Shown here piece by piece: positions 47,150 through 58,122 of a stretch of 64,000 bases of DNA. Under the pieces are notes generated by a model. It was given only the letters and a program-made list of their open reading frames with translations, made no database searches and had not been told where the DNA came from. The stretch comes from Aradus depressus (taxonomy: Eukaryota > Arthropoda > Insecta > Hemiptera > Aradidae): assembly GCA_963662175.1 (NCBI GenBank), contig OY759216.1, positions 48,935,087 to 48,999,086 of the forward strand. Direction: 5' to 3'. The stretch's first letter is position 1. The number at the start of each line of letters is the position of its first letter. Both the position numbers and the translations under genes were made by a program.

Positions 47150-47826
47150 TTACTTATTTATTTTTGTATTGATAAGGTGCGCCATCAGAATGATAAATTA
47201 GGTATTTGATCCACCCATAGTCAGACTTGATTGTATCAGTCATTTTCTCCAAGAAAGCCTGCACTGTATAAGCATAGTGATCTTTTTTGTCACTAATAAT
47301 ACAAAAATTTGTGATTTGTAAATCGTCTGTGTTGAGTAGAATGTTTACCTCTTTTATACTGCGGGGCAGAACCCGTTGACTTCAAACTTTTCTGTATATA
47401 GTACAATGTATTTTTACTAATACCATGAACAGAACAAAAGGCTTGAGCACATACCTGAACGTCTATGGTTGTCTCTGTTTCACGGCGAACACGTACTCTA
47501 TAACCATAGGTAGCTTCTCGAAACTGCGCATTTTCTTCGTCATTTCGAGGTCTTCTGTTAGCCACAGGCATAACTGTGATTAACCCTGCCAAATACTGAT
47601 TTTGTTCATCATGAGAGTTTAGCGTGTTGAACTGATGAATTATCTCTCTCCTATCACTCTCACTTGTAATATTGTAGCAGTCAAAGCGCTTACACTGGCA
47701 GGAGGGTCCAGTTTCATGAGTTGCAAGCCGTAGTTTCTTGTTAACTTCAGACATTCGCCCGGTTTTTTTCCGTTTTTTCGCTACATTAAATGGCACAATA
47801 ACATCTTCATCACAACTCGAACTCAT
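47150..47826 (-). pseudogene. Cysteine-rich transposase-like gene, N-terminal part
   Basis: Starts at ATG 47826 (an in-frame non-ATG extension upstream is unlikely to be used). It has a basic leader, then CQCKRFDCYNI, an EIIHQFNTL...QNQYLAGLI segment, a VCAQAFCSVHGIS segment and RGKHSTQHRR near 47330. A further stretch, 47290-47150, reads YHSDGAPYQY, like the DNCCGQ motif position in the C copy. The I-like element abuts at 47140. Upstream, 47994-48201, lies a repeated motif that may be its terminal sequence. Confidence 0.55.
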
Positions 47827-47993
47827 TATTTTTATAAAATTGAGACACAATACACTGCAATAGAGCAACTCGAAATATCTATTATTATGTTGAACACAAA
47901 AACAACGCGATTACAAGAATCATAACAATAAAAGAATGTGAACCACATTGTGATATGACGGAGGAGACCTCTCGCGGCAGGCTGCCGAGTTAA

Positions 47994-48201
47994 TGACTTC
48001 CCTGCCTCTTTCCCCTTCTCGCTTCACTTACCTGGCTCTTTCCCCTTGCAATGAAACTTAAACACTCGTTTTCTCTTGACTAGCTTGCTTTTTTCCCCTT
48101 GATATGCACCTCAAGATGTATGTACGTTCACCCTGAACATCATGTTACCCATAACTCAAATCCGGTAAAAAACTGACTTACCTGCCTTTTTCCCCTGACC
48201 C
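47994..48201. repeat. Four spaced copies of a 24-bp motif upstream of the 47.8-kb gene
   Basis: Copies start near 47994, 48027, 48079 and 48175. They share the pattern GACTTACCTGCCTTTTTCCCC with substitutions. Spacing is irregular (33, 52 and 96 bp). Repeated short sites near a transposase gene suggest subterminal binding sites of a DNA transposon. Confidence 0.5.
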
Positions 48202-48239
48202 TTCATATGATTGATATGTGTTTGCCTAGGAGTAAGATG

Positions 48240-50086
48240 TTTTTAAAAAAATTTGTCGAGGGTTGTCCTTTTCAAAACGAAACACAGAAACGCTCGTTAT
48301 ACTAACGACGTCGCCATTTGAATCCTTCAGATTATTATTTGTGATTAGAGATTGTGCGGCTAAGTCCTTTAAATCAAAGAAGAATTCATAGCTCATTTCA
48401 TTAACCTGGTAAGGCTCCCCTGTTTTTGTTTTTTTGCACCACCAAACAATGTTGCATTTCGGGCTGGTATGTAAATTGAGCCCGATTTTAAACTTCTTCT
48501 GACAGTGCGCTCAAGTACTGAATGCACTCTATTGCCCTCATTTTGACTGTGCCCCTTAACTAAAAATTTGTGTGTTATGGACTTTATAAAGTGGTACTTT
48601 GTTACAGCGTAGAGGTACATCGATAACACAAGGCGATTCTTCTGCTGACCGCAGCAGTTGTCACTGTAGAAGATCCTGTCTAGCTTCTGCCCATTCTTCA
48701 CTTGATGTCTGTTTTAAGTGGTAGCAATTAGTTATATATTGGGAGCAAGTGGGCTGTATATGTGAAGGGTTGAAATTATATATCAAGAGGGAGGGAATGG
48801 TAGAAATAGAAACGTACCTTGGTATGAAGTAATAATTAGGTCTCGTCTACTTCCATACAGTCATGTAAGAGTTCCTAAGTAGAGTGTTCTACTCTCAGAA
48901 GATGTTGGTTTTGTAGTGCTGGCCTGCACACTCACTGGGCAGCTCGCAAGTCCACGTCTTGAGTCCGGAGGTTCTTCTTACACACGTCTTGACACGGGAA
49001 GGAGTTCTTACACACTGAAGTCCCCTTGGTAGGGAGGGGAGAGAGTTCTTATCTCTTTAGGGCTATTTCATATATTAACCTAGAGTACAATTATATCCTT
49101 TACCATTACCCAGAAAAGGGGGAAATTGATCTGGTCTATATAGTACGAAACTATCTCTATCCTTCAATGATGCGATATATTTTAGGACGCAGGTTCCAAT
49201 CTCATTAACAAAAGATGTTAGGCTTTTCTGCTTTCAGTTCGTAAAGAGTAAAATTAAGGACATTAATTTTGGAAACAATAGAAACTGGACGCCTCTCCCT
49301 AAGGGCATTGAAGGACTGCCTCCAGGTCATAAACTGTCACAACCAAATTCTTTATTTTGCTGCTTTTGTCAACTCTCTTTTCTTCATGAGATAATTTTTT
49401 TTCTATTAGATGTCTCTCGTATTTATCTTTCAACGAACTTTTTTCCTTTTCAGAAGCATTCTCAAATGTTATACAGTCTTCGCATTGATCCTTTTTTGGA
49501 CGATGAAATGCGATGTTGAATTCTATGTTGAAAATTTGAGAGTACATAAGATAATTAGCATGTGGCTCCTCATTTTGATCACAGTAGTTTCTATGCAACT
49601 CTGCTAGCGTCCTACTCCCTTCAATGTATTCTCGAACGGAATCTTTTCTGCAATAGTGTCTTTCCATCCAAGGAATGGATTTTATGTGACGACGTACTGC
49701 TCTTTTAACGCTGTCATCAACTTTGTGGTGCTTACCATGTTTTCCCCGCTTTTCAAGATCAATCATGCCGGTAGTCGTAACATTCCGTTTTTCTAACACT
49801 GTTCTTAATGGCCTGTCAGATATGGCAAGAATATCCTTGAAAAATGCCTTGCACACCCTGTTCTTCTTATCATTGATGGAAAAATAAAATGCTTTGTTTT
49901 TCCTTCTGTGACTGTTCTCACGAACATACCTATATTTAGGCTCAACTGACTCCATACTAACAAAAAATCACGTCGTCTCTGTAAGTAGCCTAGAGCCCAA
50001 TAATTTGAAAAAATTTCTTGCCGCTGGTCTTCTGTCACTTTTGTTTTGCAGTGAAGCTGACAACTGTTTTTACATGGTGGTCCCAT
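48240..50086 (-). pseudogene. Cysteine-rich transposase-like gene, nearly full span
   Basis: Minus order: CKNSCQLHCKTKVTEDQRQE (50080-50020); after a frame change, an RKNKAFYFS segment and RGKHGKHHKVD (about 49750); HYCRKDSVREYIEGSRTLAE; FNIAFHRPKKDQCEDC (49510-49460); YDLEAVLQCP (about 49310); VLNFTLYEL (about 49250). After an inserted block (49213-48716) comes IFYSDNCCGQQKN (48670) and HKFLVKGHSQNEGN (48560). The C-terminal part continues to about 48240. The Asp in SDNCCGQ and the ordered Cys/His blocks look like a DDE-type core, but I cannot name the superfamily. Confidence 0.65.
48716..49213 (-). mobile_element. Possible solo LTR inserted in the transposase-like gene
   Basis: About 498 bp interrupts the coding pieces. 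On the minus strand it begins TGTTAATG and ends TTAAAACA, giving the TG...CA ends of LTRs, and it has a TATA-like ctatatag. No clean target-site duplication is visible and some transposase codons are missing at the junction. An intron or other insertion remains possible. Confidence 0.3.
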
Positions 50087-50339
50087 TGCTTTTGCTTTAA
50101 CCCTGGAAAGCTAAACTGTTCAAAAGTTACGTTAAAGCTAAACTATAGTAAAATATACGACGGTTTAATTTAATTAAATAAAAAATACTTCGTGATACAA
50201 ATTTTAACTAATGTATACAATTAGTCATAACACATCATTAAAAACATGTTTCTATCTTTGGATATTTACAAGACCTCAACGCAGTCGATGCAGCACTTTC
50301 CGCGATGCTCAGCGCAGATTGGCTTGTTGCAGCGACACC

Positions 50340-51728
50340 ATTAAACCGTTGTCATCCTTTTCTTGGCGGACGGGCAAATCCCACATGACATTGGCTGGGT
50401 TTGTGGCGTTGGGGAGAGCCTGCTTCACCACCCCAGGAATGTCGTATATGGAATATGTTTTTTCCTGGATTGTTTGTCATCCATTGGTCCACTCCAGCTA
50501 AGTAATATTTTTTGAATGGTCCGAAATCCGACTTATCCAGAGGTTGTAGACGGTGGGATGTGTGGGGCGGGAAAGAGACCAGTATGTTACCATTATTCTT
50601 GAAGAAGTTGAGAACTGATATAGATAGATGAGAGTCGTGGTTATCTAATAGTAATAAGCACGGTTTGTCCTTGGTGGAGTTAACTTGTTTTTGGAAATGT
50701 TCGATGAACTTCATGAATGATGGCGCAGTTATCCAGCCCGATGAATGAGCTGTGCCGATGCCACCAGGAGGGCCGTTTCTAACCATGAACTCTTTAAAGT
50801 GAACCCTTGGGAAAATAAACATGGGTGGGACAGTATTTCCAATTGCGCTCACTGCCAAAGCCATTGTAACTGTTGTTCCCCTTTCTGCTGACGTTGCCTT
50901 GCCAACTTGTCGTGACCCTTTCTGCTGACGTTGCCTTGCCAACTTGTCGTGACCCTTTCTGCTGACGTTGCCTTGCCAACTTGTCGTGACCCTTTCTGCT
51001 GACGTTGCCTTGCCAACTTGTCGTGACCCTTTCTGCTGACGTTGCCTTGCCAACTTGTCGTGACCCTTTCTGCTGACGTTGCCTTGCCAACTTGTCGTGA
51101 CCCTTTTTTAGCAACTACTTTGGAAGGGCGTTGTACATTTTACATTTTGGCAACCCGTCTCATCAACATTCCATATATCTTTAGCCTCCAGCTTATATGA
51201 TTCCATCACCTTCTTCAAATTAGTGAAAAAAAGACCGACATTGGTCTTATTGAATGAAGTCGCCCTGCTAAGACTTGTTGCCTCAGGTGACCTAATAGAA
51301 AGAAGTGGATGTCTCTTCATGTAGGAAGAAAACCATTCAGCTGTAGCCATCTTAAAATGAACCCATGTTTCAGGAATAACAAAATTGTTGGCTAATGCCA
51401 ATTCATATGCAAAACGCCGAACATCTCAGGTGTCAGCCCATAATAAATTTTTGAGCAACGTATAATGTATTCCTCAAGTTGGGTTTCCATAATATCGCTT
51501 GAAATATGTCTGGTTTTCGCGTAACCCATGCAGAGACGACCTTCACATGTATTCCTTTTTTTTATGTAACGAACGAAACAGCCTCATTTTGTCGATACCA
51601 TGTGTTTTCGCTGTTTCCCTCAAAGTAGCCTTTCCAATAGTAACCTCCTGGTAAGCTTTTTCAAACACATCGAGAGGGACATTTCCCCGATCGGTTTTTT
51701 AAATATAATTACTGGTCATTATCCTGCA
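50340..51728 (-). pseudogene. pogo-like transposase with an internal repeat expansion
   Basis: A psq-type helix-turn-helix lies near 51690-51570 (VTIGKATLRETAKTHGIDK). A CENP-B-like region and NVDETGC, the first catalytic Asp, are in frame 51401-51108. Then comes the 37-bp array (51102-50881). After it: ALAVSAIGNTVPPMFIF, LLLLDNHDSHLS with the second Asp, and PPHTSHRLQPLDKSDFGPFK with the third (50870-50500). Six 37-bp units in place of one shift the frame, and other small changes occur near 51130 and 51410. The gene is otherwise complete. Confidence 0.8.
50881..51102. repeat. 37-bp minisatellite, 6 copies, inside the pogo-like gene
   Basis: Six near-identical units start at 50881 and every 37 bp to 51066. 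Each contains ctgacgttgccttgccaact. On the minus strand one frame of the unit reads KGSRQVGKATSAER, which joins smoothly to the transposase on both sides. Because 37 is not a multiple of three, all three frames rotate through the array. Confidence 0.97.
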
Positions 51729-51849
51729 AGAAAATTACCATGTTAGATGGTTTAATAGTAATTAGTTTAATTCAAAGTAAGTTAGTGTCAATATGTTTTC
51801 TGGTTATACTATACTTATCTAATGGTTATCCTATTGCAAGGACAGACAG

Positions 51850-52195
51850 TGCCATTATAATTTTGAAGTTGAAATAGCACATAAATATAGCAAACATAAC
51901 GTGAAAATAATATATTAAAAGGTCAAAATACCTTTGGAGCAAGTTGACACGGCGCACAGTGTTTCCAAAACAACGTTTGTTGGAAACAACTATTTTGGAC
52001 TGCGGATACTTATATGAAATTTAAAGGTGAAAAAAAAAGTTGCTATAAACAAGGGGTCGCGAATCAAGTCTTGATAGGTTTTTGGCAGTACTTGAGTATT
52101 TACATTTTTGACAGTTTATTTACAGATTTGCACATTTTACCAGTACAGTTTATAGTCCATTTCATATGTGGTGAATAAATCAACGGTTCAGGTAG
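51850..52195. other. Unassigned stretch
   Basis: Between two transposon-derived genes. I see nothing I can name. Confidence 0.4.
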
Positions 52196-52620
52196 TTACA
52201 AATCTTTAATTAAACATAATGCTTGTTCGCTTAGTGGGAGCGTTTTCTTTTGTACATGTGGCCTCAAGTGCGAAATGAAGGGATCAGAAGACAACATCAT
52301 CATATGAAAAATGTCTTCGTTAGTAGCTACACGTGAAATTTTTCGAGAATGGTTGATTCTATATAATTTATAGTCTTTATTTCTACTCTCATGTGCTTCC
52401 TCAGAAAGAGCACCTATCGGCAGAGCCGCAGATTATATTATCTCTTTACCACGTATTAAAATTGTATGCACGGTTGATGGGAGGTTGTACCAAGGGTACA
52501 TCCTAATCGCTAGATCAGCAGTCTTTTCTGCAAACTCTCCGAATCTAACGGAATCAATAACACAAGGTTTTTTAATACTATTTGTAAGATTAGGAATGTA
52601 TTTTAATTTGTAATAATTAT
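52196..52620 (-). pseudogene. Transposon-associated protein, C-terminal part
   Basis: The minus frame reads MYPWYNLPSTVHTILIRG, then after one stop ALPIGALSEEAHESRNKDYK, then TNEDIFHMMMLSSDPFISHL, ending at 52196. This resembles a C-terminal block of uncharacterised, transposon-associated insect and cnidarian proteins; I know of no accepted function. One internal stop (about 52437) makes this copy a pseudogene. Confidence 0.5.
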
Positions 52621-52699
52621 TGGTCGGATTTGTTATGTTATTGAAAATTAAGTTTTTATTAGTTAAATTAGGAATGTTATCCTTGTTACCTTTATACAA

Positions 52700-53409
52700 C
52701 TTCCTAGGAACTTACTAAAACTATTCGTAAGAACAGAATATTATCATTTTTCAATCAATAATATACCACTATAAACGAAATGGGTACCTATGTACAAAAT
52801 CCAAACGTAAATGCTAAACTATCGTAAAACTTACGATCGATTGACAGCGGAGCAAAGTTGACAACCTTCAACGGAGCGTGACAAAGACTAAAGGTCCGAA
52901 TACACGAGCAATAAACTTGCGAAACTTATTGCAGAATCAACTTGCTTGTTCGTTTACACTGAGGCAATAACTGGCGCAATTTATTGAGTGAAACTTTCTT
53001 CTGAGAGCAGTGTCGAGTTTTGTTTCAGAAAATATGTCATGCGTGTACACGGTTACTACAGTGTTGCTGCAACATTCAAAATAAAATTGTAGGTAGTGCT
53101 GTGGAATATGTCGACTCAAAAAGCCAAATTTTCTGCTGCTTTTACAATTTTATTACTTTTGTCTCAGAAAAAAAAAGAAAAGGGAAAGGAGAATTTGGAC
53201 AAGAGTGGATATAACGAAGACAAGAGCTGGGTGTTCATCAAGCATTGTTATGTGAATTGAGATTGCAAGATATTCGACAGCTTGAAATGTAAAAGGTAGT
53301 AACTTGCTTGATCTTGGCATTAGGTAAAAAAAATGACCAGTGGTACAAAGTAGAAAAGCAGCAAGTGGAGGGGCTGCCTTGAGGGACACGCTAAGTAGAA
53401 AAGGCAGTA
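52700..53409. other. Unassigned stretch
   Basis: No convincing coding signal. A ggcagtaa motif at its right end (near 53399) matches the motif at 54070. Confidence 0.4.
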
Positions 53410-53760
53410 AACTATAATAATAATAATAATTTATTTCCGTTAAACCAATACATGGTAATAGGATAGGTCAAATGAATTTATACATTAAGATAGCTTATAA
53501 ATGTAGTAACATAAAAACCATTAAAAAAAGTAAAATGAAATTAATAAAAACTGTACAAATAAATACTTAAAAATATAATATATTATGAGTATATATAAAA
53601 TAATAATAATAATACAAGATACGTTCATAATAAGTAGACATATTTTTTCAATTGAATACAAATTAAGATAACTATTTGTCAAAAAAACTCTTCGGAAGTG
53701 TCTTTATCCCCCAACGATGTTTCGGGACGTTCTTACGTCCCATCATCAGGTCCCAATGTG
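53410..53760 (-). mobile_element. Retroelement 3' tail with an ATT repeat end
   Basis: On the minus strand it runs from a hammerhead-like core at 53749 through AT-rich sequence to a terminal (ATT)n near 53415-53430. The order is like that of Penelope-like tails. No ORF is attached. Confidence 0.4.
53720..53749 (-). ncRNA. Hammerhead-like core, second family
   Basis: Minus strand: CTGATGA, T, a 6-bp stem GGGACG/CGTCCC with TAAGAA loop, then GAAAC. This is closer to the hammerhead consensus than the 30.2-kb copy because GAAAC is intact. It shares the odd extra U before stem II. Stem III and the cleavage site are not convincing from inspection. Confidence 0.45.
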
Positions 53761-54069
53761 GCGAGATATAGAAAAGAAAGAAAACAATGTAACTATAACA
53801 ATATAAGAAAAATAAAATATATATATTAGTCAACTATAAATGAATGTATAAAAATGTCTTAATAAAAAAATATATATAAATGAATAAATAAAACAATAAC
53901 GTACATTGGACTGACTTTTAAGGTGTGGAGGAACTCTGTCCAAAATATAAAAATGAAAGCTTTTTATCAAATAATGATTTTGGATATGAAAAACGATTCT
54001 TTATTGTGATTATATTATTCTTATTATTCTCAAACTATGTTACTGACGCTAAATCTAGTCTCATACTTG

Positions 54070-54250
54070 GGAGAAAGGCAGTAACATTTTAATTTTTTCG
54101 TACTGCTTTTCAACTTGGCACAGCCATGCAAGTTTTCAAAAGCAGTAACTAGTTCTCGTAAATATTTATATTTTATAATTTTTTTGTAATTATTTAGCTA
54201 AATAGAACTATTTTTTCTGATTCGAAAATTTCGACTTACTGCCTTTCTCC
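54070..54250. mobile_element. Small element with 15-bp terminal inverted repeats
   Basis: ggagaaaggcagtaa at 54070-54084 is exactly inverted at 54236-54250, 181 bp in all. Further ggcagtaa-like sites lie inside (near 54130) and at 53399. It may be a MITE, or one end of the decayed element whose gene lies at 54300-55240. Confidence 0.5.
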
Positions 54251-54299
54251 TTTTGACGGCAGAGTAGGCTTGACAGAAGAGAAACAGTTTGGAGAAAAA

Positions 54300-55240
54300 C
54301 GGACGACACTTACAAAATATACTGTAAGACACATTTTCATTTTCACTTATAAATCTCAACTGTAACTTTTCCGTTGTGTTTGACAGGTATCTTTTTGTTT
54401 CTTTTGCTTATTTTTTGTTTTAGTTTTCTTTTTTCCGGCACACACACGACTATTATCATCTTGCTGTAAAAAATGTATTATTTTGTTCTTTGTCTCCATC
54501 GAAATTTTGTCTGATCTCTCTTTACGTTCTATCTCCAAAACGTTCTTAGTCTTACGTAACACAGTACTTTCTCTCTTTTCAGGCAATATATTTTCTTTGG
54601 ATAGTACTTTGTATTTTTTTTACACATTCTCCAGAAACAGTTTTAGCGAAAATTTGTTTTTCAGATTGGCTTTTCAGTTTTTTATAATTTTCAGATAATT
54701 GTTTCTTCATTACTTCGCCATTTACTTTAGCTCTAGGACTGTCCTTACTTGACTTACTTTTCGCTTTATGTAGTAATTTTTGGTATTTTCTGGCACAAAT
54801 TCTTCAATTTTTTTTATTTTTCTGACTAAGTAATTTGTTTTTTAAGTGTATATTTCTTTCAGCTCTCTTACGTCCTTTGAGTACACGTCTGTCAGATGGA
54901 GAATCAGTAGGTTCATTTCGCTCCACATTTATTCGAGGTCGAACTTCTTCATCAGAATCAGAAGGTGGAGAGTAATTTTGCATGAATATTTTTTCTGAAT
55001 TAGAAATGTTCTTCTTCCTTTCCCTGTATTTACTCTCCATTGTCTTCGTTTAATTCGTTGACATCTAGGCGTCATGTCTGCAACTTTTTTAATTTGTCCT
55101 TCAGCTTTCTTTTTTTGTTTAAGTAATTCTATATTTTCAGTATTAGGTATGTTTTATACATTGATATGTTAGTTTTTCCAACTCCCTTTTCTTTTTCAAT
55201 ATCTCCTCACGTGTTGCTTTCTTTGGAGGCATAGTGTTGT
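54300..55240 (-). pseudogene. Decayed basic transposon-associated protein, N-terminal part
   Basis: Minus reading starts near 55234 (MPPKKATREEILKKKRELEK) and continues, with several frame changes, through basic Lys/Arg-rich segments (55040-54804). It ends near FLQQDDNSRVCAGKKKT (about 54450). Such N-terminal blocks occur in uncharacterised insect transposon-like proteins that may go with the type at 52196-52620, but the link is inference. Confidence 0.4.
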
Positions 55241-55320
55241 TTCTGACGATCGGATAAAGCCTAGAAACAAAAATCAAACGTGGATTATAGTATTTAATTA
55301 TTAGTAATTACTTCGCTAAC

Positions 55321-55407
55321 ATTCTACGCGATGTTAGCTCATTTAGTAATAAGAGTCAGAACGACATCAACCATTTAGACAAACAATATATTTTCTCTAA
55401 AAATGTT
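55321..55407. repeat. 87-bp direct repeat flanking the Jockey element, 3' side copy
   Basis: Matches 57161-57247 at 86 of 87 positions (a at 55381 versus g at 57221). It directly borders the poly-A tail (poly-T on plus) of the retrotransposon, so it is best read as a very long target-site duplication. Confidence 0.85.
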
Positions 55408-57160
55408 TTTTTTTTTTTTTTTTTTTTTATTTACAACTACCTATATACAATATATAATAAGTAAATGTGATACATAATAAATAAATGTCTTGGAATTTGA
55501 AGGAGAAATCATTCAATAATGACACTCCATTGTCTTGTTAATACGGATAAGAGAAATTAAAATATACATTAAAAAATAAAAAATAAATAGTTAAATGATA
55601 AAGAAACATGAAACGTTTGTAGATGACTAGTGACTTCAGTGTGACTTCAATCCAGTAGTAGGTCTCGAGGCCATTGCCGCCTCAGTCTCCGAACATGAAC
55701 ATTAGGAAGGGTTCTTGTGGCAAGTCTGAGGACTAAGGGATTAGGGTGAAAGGAAAGGGTAGAGTGGAATTTTCTGTAGCGGGATTTAATTACATCCCTC
55801 ACAAAGGGAATCTGCAGATCATTGTGAAGGATGGCATTTGAGACGTAGAATGGGCGTTTGTGATTTTACGAAGGATACGGGATTGTAAGGTTTGGATTGT
55901 ATAAGAATTCGAAGGTTTAGTTGAGCCCCAGAGTTCAGCTCCATACGTCCATATTGGCTTCAGTAATTGGTTGTAAATGAGTCTTTTATTACTTAATGTA
56001 AGTTTCGATCTGTTGTCTAAAAGTCGTAATAAGAGTTTGTATCGTCGATTAAGTTCTTGTCTTTTAAGTCTAGTATGAGGATTCCATGTCAGGCGTCTGT
56101 CAATAAATAACCCAAGGTAGCGGACCCGATTCGCAACGGGAAGGGGTGTGTTATAAAGATTGACAGGGGGACAGGTTGCACGTCGCAGGGTGAAGGTGAT
56201 GTGTGTACATTTCTTATCATTGACCTTGATTCTCCACCTGCGGAACCATGTCTCAAGGGATGAAAGATGTTCCTGAAGGGAATCGGAAGCTTTTTGTGGA
56301 TCACTGTCTGAGGAAAGGATGGCGGTGTCATCCGCAAAAGTGCATAGCAAGGTATTAGGATGGGAAGGAATATCGGCCGTGTATACTGTATAGAGGATGG
56401 GTCCTAGGATACTCCCTTGAGGAACACCAGCTAGCTGAGGAAGGAAGGAGGATTGCGCACTACCGTGATAAACACAGTAGTAGCGATCTGTAAGGTAGGA
56501 CTTTAAAATAAGGTAGTAGGTTTGAGGAAGGATATTTTTGAGTTTCCAGAGCAGCCCCGAATGCCAAACCCTGTCGAATGCTTGTTCAACATCGAGAAAG
56601 GCACTGGAGCAGTACTCCTTGTTCTCAAGACAAGAGGCTATGGCATCTACAACACGGTGACATTGCTGGATTGTGGAATGTTGGGAACGGAAGCCGAATT
56701 GGTGATCTGGGATGATATTAAGGGAATCAAAAATAGGATAAATGCGCTTCAAAAGAAGTTTCTCTAGAATTTTACCTAGGACCGATAGGAGGCTAATAGG
56801 ACGGTAGGAAGAGGGAAGTTGAGAAGGTTTATGAGGTTTGGGAATCATTTTTATTATTGAAAATTTCCAAAGAGCAGGAAAGTAGGATGTCCTAAGTACA
56901 CAATTGTACAGATAGGTAAGGAAAATGATAGCTTTTTTGGGAAGATGTCGGAGGATTGAGAACGTAATTAAGTCGTAACCCGGAGCCTTATCCAAAGGAA
57001 GTTTGCGGATCACAAACGAAACATCAGAAGGATGAAAGGCTTTAGGTGGAGGAGAGAGAGGGAGAGGAATATTGAGTTGAGCCTCAGTCTGGGATACATG
57101 GGATGGATCGAGGATATTGGGATGAGGGATAAATATATTAGACAGGTGGAAAGCAAACAA
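55408..57160 (-). mobile_element. Jockey-type non-LTR retrotransposon, 5'-truncated
   Basis: The open frame 57160-55799 has no internal stop and encodes nearly the whole reverse transcriptase: KAPGYDLITFSIL, SSYRPISLLSVLGKILEKLL, DHQFGFRSQHSTIQQ, AFLDVEQAFDRVWH, GVPQGSILGPILYTVY and the catalytic FADDTAIL. A C-terminal part follows to 55799, then about 370 bp of 3' UTR and a poly-A tail (T run near 55407-55428). Endonuclease and ORF1 are absent. The apparent start is only where the truncation meets the flank. The intact frame and the matching flanking repeats imply a fairly recent insertion. Confidence 0.9.
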
Positions 57161-57247
57161 ATTCTACGCGATGTTAGCTCATTTAGTAATAAGAGTCAGA
57201 ACGACATCAACCATTTAGACGAACAATATATTTTCTCTAAAAATGTT
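57161..57247. repeat. 87-bp direct repeat flanking the Jockey element, 5' side copy
   Basis: Partner of 55321-55407; it borders the truncated 5' end of the element. Confidence 0.85.
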
Positions 57248-58122
57248 GTACTGTTGTTTCGATTTTCTTAGTCACAAACATAAAACTAGCTAAGCTGCGC
57301 ATGTAACTACGTCGAAATATAGGGTACTCGTAATAAACACCGTGGTGTAAGATCCCGCTATGTTCTTAATTACCATTGTATTAAAGTTCAAAATAAAGAA
57401 AGAAAAATACTGTAATTATAATATTTAGTCATTTTCATGTTGGGATGTCATCATCCTGTCAGAAGTAAGACAGGAAAATGAACACAGGATAATGTCAAAA
57501 TGACACCTTTTGTTTCAAATTTCATAAATACAAATGTAAATAACTAAATTAAGATACACAATTGATCAGTATATTCATAAGTCTAATTGAAAATAATAAT
57601 TTTAAATTATTTTACTCACTTTTTCCAAAAATTAAGCTACACAGACAATATAACGAAAACAATGAACCACACAGAATAACGTCACTTTATCACGGCGGTT
57701 CCGATGACACTATGAAAATGGCGTCTTCTGTTCCACTAATCAAGATGAGCATCCTATCGTCTGCTTCGGCTCTCATTGGTTAATGTGACTTATTTCAAAT
57801 TGCGGCATTTTTAAATTGAACTTTTGACAGCCTAATGACTGTACATGCGTTCCCTCAAAGTCTAACCAAAAATTAAATATATACATTAAGTTGTAATACC
57901 TAATTCACGCCAGTTTATAAAAATTAGCTATTGGTCTTAATGATTTAGTTTATATAAAAAAGATCAATTTTTTGATAACAATGTTTTTTAAACGGGATAT
58001 GTCTCCAGACAGGAAATATGACATTTTCCACTTCATTGCTAAAAAACATAATATTAATAATTTCTTCAATAAATGCAAATGTGATGCTCGACTAGAATTA
58101 TCATTATACTTTTAAACTAATA
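57248..58122. other. Unassigned stretch
   Basis: No convincing coding signal. A GC-richer patch at 57680-57780 could be promoter-like sequence of a decayed element; this is weak. Confidence 0.35.

Noticed and set aside
50794..51114. Lys/Gln-rich repeat protein
   Set aside because: It is a frame-rotating translation of the 37-bp array within the pogo-like gene.
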